Assembly (NCBI GenBank): GCA_035628915.1
Contig: DASPIW010000012.1
Span: 206,349 to 270,348 of the forward strand
Length of the DNA stretch: 64,000 nucleotides
Direction of reading: 5' to 3'
Source: JARBUG01 sp035628915
GTDB lineage: Bacteria; Bacillota; Sulfobacillia; Symbiobacteriales; Symbiobacteriaceae
This document shows, in pieces, positions 9,535 to 16,091 of the stretch (the stretch's first letter is position 1; each line of letters opens with the position of its first letter). The position numbers and the translations under genes are program-made. The notes under the pieces are model-generated. The model worked only from the letters and a program-made list of their open reading frames with translations. It was not told the DNA's origin and did no database searches.

Positions 9535-10049
9535 GGCCGCATCTCACGGAGCACGTAGGTGAGACTGCGTTCTTCATCAAGGGAGAGAAAGGCATCAAGA
9601 TCATGGATCAGAACCAAGTTATCGCCAAGCTGCGCAATTCCGGCCAGTCGCCCGAGATCCGGCAGAATGGAGCCGGGCGGAGCGACGGCGTCCCCCGGAA
9701 CCTCCTTTACGCCCAGAACATGATCGACCGGCAGCGCCAGGTTTCGCCGGGCCGAGCGCGCTACCAGCAACTGGGTAGAAACGCCATGAGTAGAGGACGG
9801 CAGGCCGAAGCGACGTCGGACATCTACTACCGGGACCACGTCACCGTGAATACTGATAACGCCAAGGACGACGGCGGGAGCATCAGGTATCGGCACTACC
9901 TCAACCATCGGCAGCACCCGCTCTACCGCAGCCAGTTCAAGGGCGTACAACTGATCAGCGAGGGTGAAGACAACGATCTGGTGCACCTGGCGCGCAGCGT
10001 CATGCTCCTCTGCGCCAGTGTGATCCCTCTGTGTTTGTTCGTCTTGCAT
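9531..10049 (-). CDS. cheW: CheW-like scaffold protein (first gene of operon)
   Basis: 172 residues from ATG at 10049, which has GGAGGGGG six bases upstream; the longer frame starting at 10088 has no ribosome site. CheW fold: HQIVVFTLADQLYALEL, then VVLGVISIHGDVVPVVDVR and LIHDLDAFLS. First gene of the chemosensory operon, with a consensus promoter about 95 bases upstream. It overlaps cheR by four bases. Confidence 0.9.
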   Translation of the reverse strand: MQDEQTQRDHTGAEEHDAARQVHQIVVFTLADQLYALELAAVERVLPMVEVVPIPDAPAVVLGVISIHGDVVPVVDVRRRFGLPSSTHGVSTQLLVARSARRNLALPVDHVLGVKEVPGDAVAPPGSILPDLGRLAGIAQLGDNLVLIHDLDAFLSLDEERSLTYVLREMRP

Positions 10050-10141
10050 TTCGTCCCCCTCCATCGTTACCAGGTGGAAGCGGTGCAAACTGATGAGGCT
10101 TGAATGGCGGACTTTCTGTCATAATTACTTTGCACACCCCT

Positions 10142-10170
10142 ATTATAGCTCAACCGGAAATCTTTTGTAA
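10142..10170 (-). promoter_or_regulatory. Sigma-A type promoter of the chemosensory operon
   Basis: On the minus strand TTACAA, 17 bases, TATAAT. The -10 is perfect and the -35 matches four of six. It is placed to give an untranslated leader of about 85 bases before cheW at 10049. Confidence 0.75.
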
Positions 10171-10274
10171 TGTTGCCGGAACGAAAACGGTGGCCCATCT
10201 CTCAAATGCCAGAGCAAGGCGGGTATCGGCAGAAGCAGTTCCAGGCGGGGAACCGCCTGTTGCCGATCTGCAGA

Positions 10275-10307
10275 GTAAGGGGCGCCCCCTTCGAGGACGC
10301 CCCTTAC
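10275..10307. terminator. Hairpin between the unknown gene at 10352 and the chemosensory promoter
   Basis: GTAAGGGGCG and CGCCCCTTAC form a perfect ten-base stem. It lies about 45 bases past the stop at 10352. There is no U-tract, so termination is plausible but not certain. A second stem (CAGGCGG/CCGCCTG, near 10233-10250) follows. Confidence 0.45.
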
Positions 10308-10351
10308 GACCATTCTAACGATTGCCCGCAGCCGCTGTTCGCGGCGAGCGC

Positions 10352-11722
10352 TCACTCGACTACTTCGCCGGCCTCAACCGGCACCTCCGTCAAGTACTCC
10401 GCCGCCGGGTCCAGGAGAAGCTCCGCCACCGTCCACCGGTACGAATCGGGATTGGGAATGCGGTACGTACCGTCGTCCGCCGGTCCGGCGACGAGATGCT
10501 TGCCTCTGAGTCGTCGCAGGGCCCCGTCCATGCACCCGACGACTTCCGCCGGAGGAGGGCTTCCAGCCTCCGGCCTCAGACGCCAAACACCGTCTGAGTC
10601 CCGGCCGATGGCCAGCAAGTGGCCTGCCGCCAGGCACTGTACCTGCATCTCTTTCGGAAGCTCGAACCGCGCTTCGGGCAGCCCCAGGGCTGCCTTCGCC
10701 AGTTGGGAAACGCCCGATGCAAAGTAGTACCTGCTCTGGCCGTGCCGGTCGGCGATCAACTGCGCCAGCCCCATCTTCTGTAGGCGCCGCACGAGCCGGC
10801 GGAGCCACATGCGCAGTTGCCGGTCCTTCAGTAGGAGGCGCAACGGGGAGTCACGATCCACCTGCCAGGTGCGGTCCACAAAAGTGGGCGTGCCGTCCAC
10901 CCACACAGCCGGCAGCGGCGCCGACAACTCATCAATCAGGGCGTGCATTGCCTCATCGCGGCACCCGCCGATCCACCGCAGCCGCCGCTCGATGGAGGTT
11001 GCGGCATGGGTGTGGGCAAGTTCACGCCCCAACGGAGTCAGTGCGACCTTTTCCGGGCCCTCGCAGTCGAGGCAGCCGGCTGCGATCGCCATGTGAAAAA
11101 CGAGGCCGCCTTCGTTCTTGCAGTTGTCGTAGGTGAGGGCACGGCCTTGCTCAAGCGTTAGCGCCACTGCCGCCATCCAGGGGACTTCAGCAACCCACCG
11201 CAGGGCGGGGAACAAGTGAGGCTTCGTCCGGCCGCTGGATACTAGCAAACCGGCACGCCTCAGCTCCCAGTAGCGGTTGCCCAGTCCCCGGTATGCCCGG
11301 TTTTCCGCGGCAGTACTGCCACTACGGGAGAGGTCACGCAGGACATCGAACGGGATCTCTCCTAGTACCTGGGCAAATCGCGCATGGGCGCGCGCAAATA
11401 AGCGATCAGCGCAGCGGAAGCACACCTGATCCTTGCTATATCGCATGATACTGCTATTGAGCACCAGGGCGTTACGGGTCATGGTCACAATCTGCCGCTT
11501 GGCCAACCCCTGCACTTGCTGCTGCCCAGCATCGCCTTCTCGCTCCAAGTAATCCCCGAACGGATGCTGCCACCCCAGCTTTCGTCGTTCGACCTTCCCC
11601 CGGCAGGCCAGCAAGGCCGCCAGGCAGCGAATCTCCCCGGTCGTGCCGCCCTGCGCCAGCTCGTCGATCGCGTGTAGGAGTTCCTTCTCGACTTCCAATG
11701 CTGACACCCCTCTTAAGAGCAT
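10352..11722 (-). CDS. Unrecognised protein, winged-helix-like C-terminal half
   Basis: About 456 residues from ATG at 11722. The start is uncertain: a TTG at 11698 has a better ribosome site (AAGAGGGGTG), while the ATGs at 11722-11731 have none. The frame stays open upstream only because it reads through the tRNA genes. No signal peptide or membrane segment. The N-terminal half is rich in Cys, Arg and Ala (CFRCADRLFARAHARF, a possible zinc-binding pair). The C-terminal half alternates helices and turns (LRMWLRRLVRRLQKMGLAQL, RHGQSRYYFASG), suggesting winged-helix DNA binding. The ends are well defined, with a strong terminator upstream (11843) and a hairpin downstream. Function unknown. Confidence 0.65.
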   Translation of the reverse strand: MLLRGVSALEVEKELLHAIDELAQGGTTGEIRCLAALLACRGKVERRKLGWQHPFGDYLEREGDAGQQQVQGLAKRQIVTMTRNALVLNSSIMRYSKDQVCFRCADRLFARAHARFAQVLGEIPFDVLRDLSRSGSTAAENRAYRGLGNRYWELRRAGLLVSSGRTKPHLFPALRWVAEVPWMAAVALTLEQGRALTYDNCKNEGGLVFHMAIAAGCLDCEGPEKVALTPLGRELAHTHAATSIERRLRWIGGCRDEAMHALIDELSAPLPAVWVDGTPTFVDRTWQVDRDSPLRLLLKDRQLRMWLRRLVRRLQKMGLAQLIADRHGQSRYYFASGVSQLAKAALGLPEARFELPKEMQVQCLAAGHLLAIGRDSDGVWRLRPEAGSPPPAEVVGCMDGALRRLRGKHLVAGPADDGTYRIPNPDSYRWTVAELLLDPAAEYLTEVPVEAGEVVE

Positions 11723-11724
11723 CA

Positions 11725-11736
11725 TATACATGTATA
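11725..11736. promoter_or_regulatory. Twelve-base palindrome at the start of the unknown gene
   Basis: TATACATGTATA is a perfect palindrome overlapping the possible start codons of the gene at 10352-11722. It could be an operator for that gene's own product or simply AT-rich promoter DNA. Confidence 0.3.
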
Positions 11737-11842
11737 GGTACGAGTATTTGAAGGCGCGAGTTCGCATCCACGGAGACATTTGGCCAAAGCGGCAGCCGCC
11801 TCTTGCCCCAAGCCGCTTCTCGGAGATTCGTACCGATTGCCC

Positions 11843-11875
11843 AAAAAAGAAACAGCCCAGGCGTACCTGAGCTGT
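11843..11875 (-). terminator. Rho-independent terminator after the tRNA-Lys unit
   Basis: On the minus strand ACAGCTCAGG, TACG loop, CCTGGGCTGT, then TTCTTTTTT. It separates the tRNA transcript from the gene at 10352-11722. Confidence 0.85.
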
Positions 11876-11952
11876 CTTGGTTTTTGGGCTTGAGGAGGGC
11901 CCCAGGAGTAGCGATAGCGCTCCCGGGGCCCGACACCGTAGATGGGTGGGGT

Positions 11953-11982
11953 GTAGGGGAGGGGTGACAACCCCTCCCCTAC
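11953..11982. terminator. Perfect 13-base-pair hairpin just after tRNA-Lys
   Basis: GTAGGGGAGGGGT and its exact complement enclose GACA. It starts seven bases beyond the tRNA-Lys CCA end. No U-tract, so it may act as a processing or pausing hairpin before the true terminator at 11843. Confidence 0.5.
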
Positions 11983-11988
11983 TTTCAA

Positions 11989-12063
11989 TGGTGGGCCATG
12001 ATGGATTCGAACCATCGACTCTCCGCTTAAAAGGCGGATGCTCTGCCCCTGAGCTAATGGCCC
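11989..12063 (-). tRNA. tRNA-Lys (UUU)
   Basis: Cloverleaf with GGGCCAT/ATGGCCC acceptor, anticodon stem TCCGC/GCGGA around CTTTTAA, T-loop TTCGAAT and an encoded CCA. Last tRNA of the Arg-His-Gln-Lys unit. Confidence 0.97.
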
Positions 12064-12098
12064 AAAGTGGAGCAAACTCCGGATGGAGTTTGCTCAAA

Positions 12099-12174
12099 TG
12101 GCTGGGGCGGCAGGACTCGAACCTACGCATGCGGGAGTCAAAGTCCCGTGCCTTACCAACTTGGCTACGCCCCA
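12099..12174 (-). tRNA. tRNA-Gln (UUG)
   Basis: Acceptor TGGGGCG/CGCCCCA with the weak U-A first pair usual for tRNA-Gln, anticodon loop CTTTGAC, T-loop TTCGAGT, encoded CCA. Confidence 0.97.
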
Positions 12175-12179
12175 ATATG

Positions 12180-12257
12180 TGGGCTGACTGACCGGATTTG
12201 AACCGGCGACCTCCTGAGCCACAGTCAGGCGCTCTAACCAACTGAGCTACAGTCAGC
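12180..12257 (-). tRNA. tRNA-His (GUG)
   Basis: Anticodon loop CTGTGGC in stem CCTGA/TCAGG. The extra G-1 opposite C73, diagnostic of tRNA-His, is present. T-loop TTCAAAT, encoded CCA. Confidence 0.97.
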
Positions 12258-12270
12258 ATATGAACAGAAC

Positions 12271-12346
12271 TGGCGCGCCTGGCAGGATTCGAACCTGCGG
12301 CCAACCGCTTAGAAGGCGGTTGCTCTATCCCCTGAGCTACAGGCGC
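12271..12346 (-). tRNA. tRNA-Arg (UCU)
   Basis: Acceptor GCGCCTG/CAGGCGC, anticodon loop CTTCTAA in stem ACCGC/GCGGT, T-loop TTCGAAT, encoded CCA. First gene of the four-tRNA unit. Confidence 0.97.
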
Positions 12347-12362
12347 CTGTGTAGCACAGGTT

Positions 12363-12391
12363 ATATTAACACATAGGACCCGATGTGACAA
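12363..12391 (-). promoter_or_regulatory. Promoter of the tRNA Arg-His-Gln-Lys unit
   Basis: On the minus strand TTGTCA, 17 bases, TAATAT, ending about 16 bases before tRNA-Arg. Together with the terminator at 12438 it shows that the six tRNAs form two units. Confidence 0.65.
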
Positions 12392-12437
12392 GCAGTCACT
12401 TACTGGCAATCAGACCACCCGGCGCCGACAGGCGTAC

Positions 12438-12463
12438 AAAAAGGGCGCCACACCGTGTCGCCC
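12438..12463 (-). terminator. Terminator between the Pro-Gly and Arg-His-Gln-Lys tRNA units
   Basis: On the minus strand a GGGCG/CGCCC stem with an inner CAC/GTG, followed by TTTTTG. It starts 15 bases after tRNA-Gly. Confidence 0.7.
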
Positions 12464-12477
12464 GTTACAGGGACTTT

Positions 12478-12551
12478 TGGAGCGGGTGATGGGAATCGAA
12501 CCCACGTGGCCAGCTTGGAAGGCTGGGGCTCTACCATTGAGCTACACCCGC
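12478..12551 (-). tRNA. tRNA-Gly (UCC)
   Basis: Acceptor GCGGGTG/CACCCGC, anticodon loop CTTCCAA in stem CCAGC/GCTGG, T-loop TTCGATT, encoded CCA. Confidence 0.97.
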
Positions 12552-12585
12552 ATGAGTATCTGTCGGCACCGGCCGTTTGCTTGCG

Positions 12586-12662
<77 letters not shown>

Positions 12663-12681
12663 TTCGGATCCTGCAGGAATG

Positions 12682-12711
12682 AGTATATCCTACAGCCAGA
12701 GCCTCTGTCAA
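12682..12711 (-). promoter_or_regulatory. Promoter of the tRNA Pro-Gly unit
   Basis: On the minus strand a perfect TTGACA, 18 bases, TATACT, about 20 bases before tRNA-Pro. Confidence 0.8.
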
Positions 12712-12739
12712 AAGTTAATTTCTGCTGGCGGATGCGTTC

Positions 12740-13237
12740 TTATCCAACTGCCGCAACGATTCGAGCCGCTATAATCGCGCCGTCTTGGATCTCGAGCAGC
12801 CCGCAGGTCGGCGGCGTCTTTGGGATGCGGGGCATACTGAGGCTGCCGGGGTTAAACAGTAGAAGCCCTTCCTCGTCTCTGGATACCGGCACGTGCGAGT
12901 GGCCGAAGACAGCCACCCGCACCCCCGCTTCGAGGGCCTTGTAGTACATGCGGTCCAGGGACGATTTCACGCCGTAGTAATGGCCGTGGACCAGCAGAAA
13001 ACTGACCCCCTCAATGGCGAAAAGATCCTGCAGGGGCTCCATTAGGTGGTGGTCGCAGTTGCCGATGACGGCACGGACCCGGCCAGGGTCGACGCCCAGT
13101 TGCCGGGCGACCGGCTGGGCGTCACGCAGGAAGTCGCCGGCGTGAAGCAACCAATCCACCTTGCCGAGTTTCTGCTGCACCTGCCCCAGGCGGCTCAGAT
13201 CCCCGTGGGTGTCGCTTACCACAGCCACGCGCACCAT
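12740..13237 (-). CDS. YfcE/YsnB-type metallophosphoesterase
   Basis: 165 residues, the normal size for the small MJ0936/YfcE phosphodiesterase family. All metal-binding blocks are visible: VSDTHGD (residues 8-14), LLHAGDF, IGNCDHH, LVHGHYYG and FGHSHVP. Two divalent metals are expected, with activity on phosphodiesters; the natural substrate is not known. Last gene of murI-rph-rdgB-phosphodiesterase; the start is seven bases from the rdgB stop. Bacillus keeps the same order (rph-ysnA-ysnB). Confidence 0.92.
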   Translation of the reverse strand: MVRVAVVSDTHGDLSRLGQVQQKLGKVDWLLHAGDFLRDAQPVARQLGVDPGRVRAVIGNCDHHLMEPLQDLFAIEGVSFLLVHGHYYGVKSSLDRMYYKALEAGVRVAVFGHSHVPVSRDEEGLLLFNPGSLSMPRIPKTPPTCGLLEIQDGAIIAARIVAAVG

Positions 13238-13243
13238 GCTACT

Positions 13244-13834
13244 TCAACTCCCCAGCAGCTCCCTGAGAAGCGGCATCGCCTTGGCCAGGGCCCGGCCCCG
13301 GTGGCTGATGGCGTTCTTCTCTTCCATGGTGATTTCCGCCGTTGTTTTGCCGGACGGCAGCACAAAGACAGGGTCGTACCCGAAGCCTCCGGTGCCACGG
13401 GGAACATGGCCGACCGCACCCTCCAGTTCGCCCCGGACCGCCCGTTCCCGGCCGTCCGGCATGACGATGGCGATGGTCGACACATACCGGCCGGACCGCT
13501 GCCCGTCGGGAACGGTCGCCATGCGGTCCAGAAGCGCATACATGCGGTCTGCATCTGACCCCGGCACCCAGCGTGCCGAGTGGATGCCCGGCTCGCCGCC
13601 CAGGGCGTCAACGGCCAGCCCGGAGTCCTCGCCGAGCGCGGGAAGGCCCGTGGCGGCACAGGCCGCCCGAGCCTTGATCAGGGCGTTCTCTTCAAACGTA
13701 GTACCGGTCTCCGCCACGTCGGGCAGTGCCGGGTCAAGGCCGACGACGGTGATTCCGGAGCCGGCCATGAGGGCCTGGAGTTCGCGGATTTTGCCGGGGT
13801 TCTTGCTAGCGAGCACCAACCGTTTGTCTGACAC
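13244..13834 (-). CDS. rdgB: XTP/dITP pyrophosphatase (RdgB/HAM1, non-canonical purine NTPase)
   Basis: 196 residues. The N-terminal substrate site LVLASKNPGKIRELQ, the metal-binding TFEENALIKA and EDSGLAVDALGG, and the C-terminal GFGYDPVF and SHRGRAL motifs are all present. It hydrolyses dITP, ITP and XTP to the monophosphate, keeping deaminated purines out of DNA. Its start overlaps the rph stop by about 29 bases, so translation is coupled. Confidence 0.96.
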   Translation of the reverse strand: MSDKRLVLASKNPGKIRELQALMAGSGITVVGLDPALPDVAETGTTFEENALIKARAACAATGLPALGEDSGLAVDALGGEPGIHSARWVPGSDADRMYALLDRMATVPDGQRSGRYVSTIAIVMPDGRERAVRGELEGAVGHVPRGTGGFGYDPVFVLPSGKTTAEITMEEKNAISHRGRALAKAMPLLRELLGS

Positions 13835-14573
13835 TACTATCTACCTCTGCTCCCAGGGCGCCCAACGCGGCCCTCTGAATCGCCACCAGTCGCTGTACGC
13901 CACTGTCCGCCAGCGCGATCAGCGCATCGAGCTGATCGCGGGTAAACGGGCCCGACTCGCCGGTGCCCTGGACTTCCACAAGGCCGCCGCTGCCGGTCAT
14001 GACCAGATTCATATCGACCATCGCTTTGGAGTCCTCGACATAGGCCAGGTCCAGCATGGGAACGCCTTCGATGATGCCTACGCTGGTGGCAGCCAGAAAA
14101 TCCGTGACCGGTAGCCTCTCAATCATACCGTTTCGATGGAGCCGATCGCAAGCGTCAACCATGGCGACAAACGCCCCGGTAATCGACGCCGTGCGTGTGC
14201 CGCCGTCCGCTTGTATGACGTCGCAGTCGATCCACAGGGTGCGCTCTCCCAGCGCCTTGAGGTCAATGACCGACCGCAAGGCACGGCCAATGAGCCGCTG
14301 AATCTCCATGGTGCGGCCCCCCGGCTTGCCGCGGCTGACCTCACGCTGATTTCGCTGCCCGGTAGCGCGAGGCAGCATGCCATATTCGGCGGAGATCCAG
14401 CCTTCGCCTTTTCCTTTGAGGAACGGCGGCACCCGTTCTTCGATGGTTGCGGTACAGATGACGCGTGTCTTGCCAACTTCTATGAGAACCGAGCCCTCGG
14501 CGTGCTCGATGTAATTGCGGTGGATGAAAACGGGGCGCAGATCATTCGGGGTGCGACCGTCCTGGCGAATCAA
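13806..14573 (-). CDS. rph: Ribonuclease PH
   Basis: 255 residues. It carries the RNase PH signatures GGRTMEIQRLIGRALR and DCDVIQADGGTRTASITG, plus GMLPRATGQRN. It is a phosphorolytic 3' exonuclease that trims tRNA precursors. The start is a TTG at 14573; its ribosome site (AGGAG) is the end of murI, eight bases upstream. The C-terminus overlaps rdgB. Codon use resembles its neighbours. Confidence 0.96.
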   Translation of the reverse strand: MIRQDGRTPNDLRPVFIHRNYIEHAEGSVLIEVGKTRVICTATIEERVPPFLKGKGEGWISAEYGMLPRATGQRNQREVSRGKPGGRTMEIQRLIGRALRSVIDLKALGERTLWIDCDVIQADGGTRTASITGAFVAMVDACDRLHRNGMIERLPVTDFLAATSVGIIEGVPMLDLAYVEDSKAMVDMNLVMTGSGGLVEVQGTGESGPFTRDQLDALIALADSGVQRLVAIQRAALGALGAEVDSSVRQTVGAR

Positions 14574-14580
14574 AAGGGGA

Positions 14581-15393
14581 TCACTCCTGCTTGAAGTCTA
14601 GGTGGATTTGCTCGGCATGGGAGACGCCACCGGGCCAGAGCCGGCCGGCCACCTCCACAAAGTGGTCCGGGTCAGCCGTGGTGTAAAAATGCCGTGCGCC
14701 GACGCCGCCCGCCTTGGCGGTACCTTCTGCCTGCAGCCTGTATGCAATCTCGGCTGCCGTGGCCAGGCCCGGGTCGATCAGCGTCACCCCAGGCCCTACT
14801 ACGTCGGCGATGACCGCCTCCATGTGCGGAAAGTGTGTGCATCCGAGTACGAGGGTATCCATGCCGGCATCCATCAGAGGTCGCAGGCAGCGCTCCACCT
14901 CCTCCCGCACTTCGGGACCCGAAATAACACCTTCTTCCGCCCGGATGACCAGAATCGGGCACGGCTGCTGCGTAATCCGGCCGTCAGGCCGGTATTGCAT
15001 GAGTGTACGGGGGTAAATGCCGGACGCACACGTACCCTGCGTGGCCGCCACCCCGATGCGCCCCGACCGGGATACGGCGGCTGCGGCCCGGGCGCCGGGA
15101 TGAACCACGCCAATGGCCGGCACGGGCAGGCGCCGGTTTTCCAGCAGGTCGAGCGCCGCCGCGGTGGCCGTGTTGCAGGCGACGACCACCAGCTTGCACC
15201 CCCGGGCTGCAAAAAAATCCATAAAGCCAAGGAAGTACCGGCGCACCTCAGGCATGGGGCGCGGGCCGTACGGGAAATGGGCCGTATCGCAGGCGTAAAT
15301 CAAATCCTCGCCCGGAAGCAGGCGGGCCACCTCACGCATGACCGTCAGACCGCCTTCCCCCGAATCAAAAAAGCCGATGGGGCTCGGGGACAA
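14581..15393 (-). CDS. murI: Glutamate racemase
   Basis: 270 residues. Motifs are FDSGEGGLTVMREV near the N-terminus, catalytic cysteines in VVACNTATAAALD and VLGCTHFPHME, and YACDTAHFPYG. It interconverts L- and D-glutamate to supply D-Glu for peptidoglycan. First gene of murI-rph-rdgB-phosphodiesterase, with a terminator-containing gap separating it from the upstream marR gene. Confidence 0.96.
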   Translation of the reverse strand: MSPSPIGFFDSGEGGLTVMREVARLLPGEDLIYACDTAHFPYGPRPMPEVRRYFLGFMDFFAARGCKLVVVACNTATAAALDLLENRRLPVPAIGVVHPGARAAAAVSRSGRIGVAATQGTCASGIYPRTLMQYRPDGRITQQPCPILVIRAEEGVISGPEVREEVERCLRPLMDAGMDTLVLGCTHFPHMEAVIADVVGPGVTLIDPGLATAAEIAYRLQAEGTAKAGGVGARHFYTTADPDHFVEVAGRLWPGGVSHAEQIHLDFKQE

Positions 15394-15476
15394 ACCACTC
15401 GCCTCCTGTGCTCTATGGCAGGCCTGGATGTATAGCTTACGGCTATAACGGCCTACCCATGCCCTGGGTTACGCGG

Positions 15477-15502
15477 AAAACGCCACCCAAAATGGGCGGC
15501 GT
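15477..15502 (-). terminator. Rho-independent terminator after marR
   Basis: On the minus strand ACGCCGCCC, short loop, GGGTGGCGT, then TTT. It lies about 40 bases after the marR stop. Confidence 0.75.
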
Positions 15503-15539
15503 CCCCGGGCTAGTAAACTATGTTCGATGTAGGGGCCGA

Positions 15540-15989
15540 TTACACCTCGCGGGTCATGAGGTAGTTGAGCTGCTCCAACGATTGGATCAGCCGTTCTTTG
15601 TCCGCTACGTCTATCTCAGCTAGAATGGTGGCCAAATACCCGCGCCGTGCTTCCAGGACCTCATCGATCACGGAGGAGCCCTTCGCCAGAACCTTCAGGC
15701 GGATGACCCGCCGGTCGGCGGTGTCACGAACCCGCTCAATCAGGCCGTTGCGCTCCATGCGGTCGATCAGGTCGGTGGCGGTGCTGCAGGCGAGGTACAT
15801 CTTCTGGCACAGCTCACCCATGGTGAGCTCGCCAAACTCGCGCAGCACCAGCAGAGCATCCAGCTGCGGGGGGGTGATGTCAAAGTTGCTGAGAATATCC
15901 CGCCCGCGCTTCTTGAGGATAGTGCCTACATTCCGGAGCAGTTCCTCAATTTCCGCCACATGCCGATCCACATTCGCCTTCGTCAGCAC
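15540..15989 (-). CDS. MarR-family transcriptional regulator (YsmB-like position)
   Basis: 149 residues from a GTG at 15989 with GGAGGTGA seven bases upstream. Winged-helix domain with helix-turn-helix (FGELTMGELCQKMYLACSTATDLIDRMERNG, about residues 66-96) and the wing DTADRRVIRLKV. Dimerisation helices at both ends. Bacillus has the MarR gene ysmB between racE and rph, so this may be its orthologue (inference from position). A perfect 8-7-8 palindrome lies just upstream and is the likely operator. Confidence 0.9.
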   Translation of the reverse strand: MLTKANVDRHVAEIEELLRNVGTILKKRGRDILSNFDITPPQLDALLVLREFGELTMGELCQKMYLACSTATDLIDRMERNGLIERVRDTADRRVIRLKVLAKGSSVIDEVLEARRGYLATILAEIDVADKERLIQSLEQLNYLMTREV

Positions 15990-16011
15990 ACCCAGTCACC
16001 TCCACAGGTCT

Positions 16012-16034
16012 TATTAGCCATCGCAAGGCTAATA
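16012..16034. promoter_or_regulatory. Probable MarR operator
   Basis: TATTAGCC, seven bases, GGCTAATA is a perfect inverted repeat 23 bases upstream of the marR GTG start. Size and position fit autorepression by a MarR dimer. Confidence 0.65.
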
Positions 16035-16091
16035 TCTTCCCACCAACTACGCGACCACCCGATGTTTTAGGTAGCGGAAATTGAATGGATG

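Noticed and set aside
10352..12409. A 685-codon open frame
   Set aside because: The first 230 codons are the translated complements of four tRNA genes and a terminator; the real gene starts at or after 11731.
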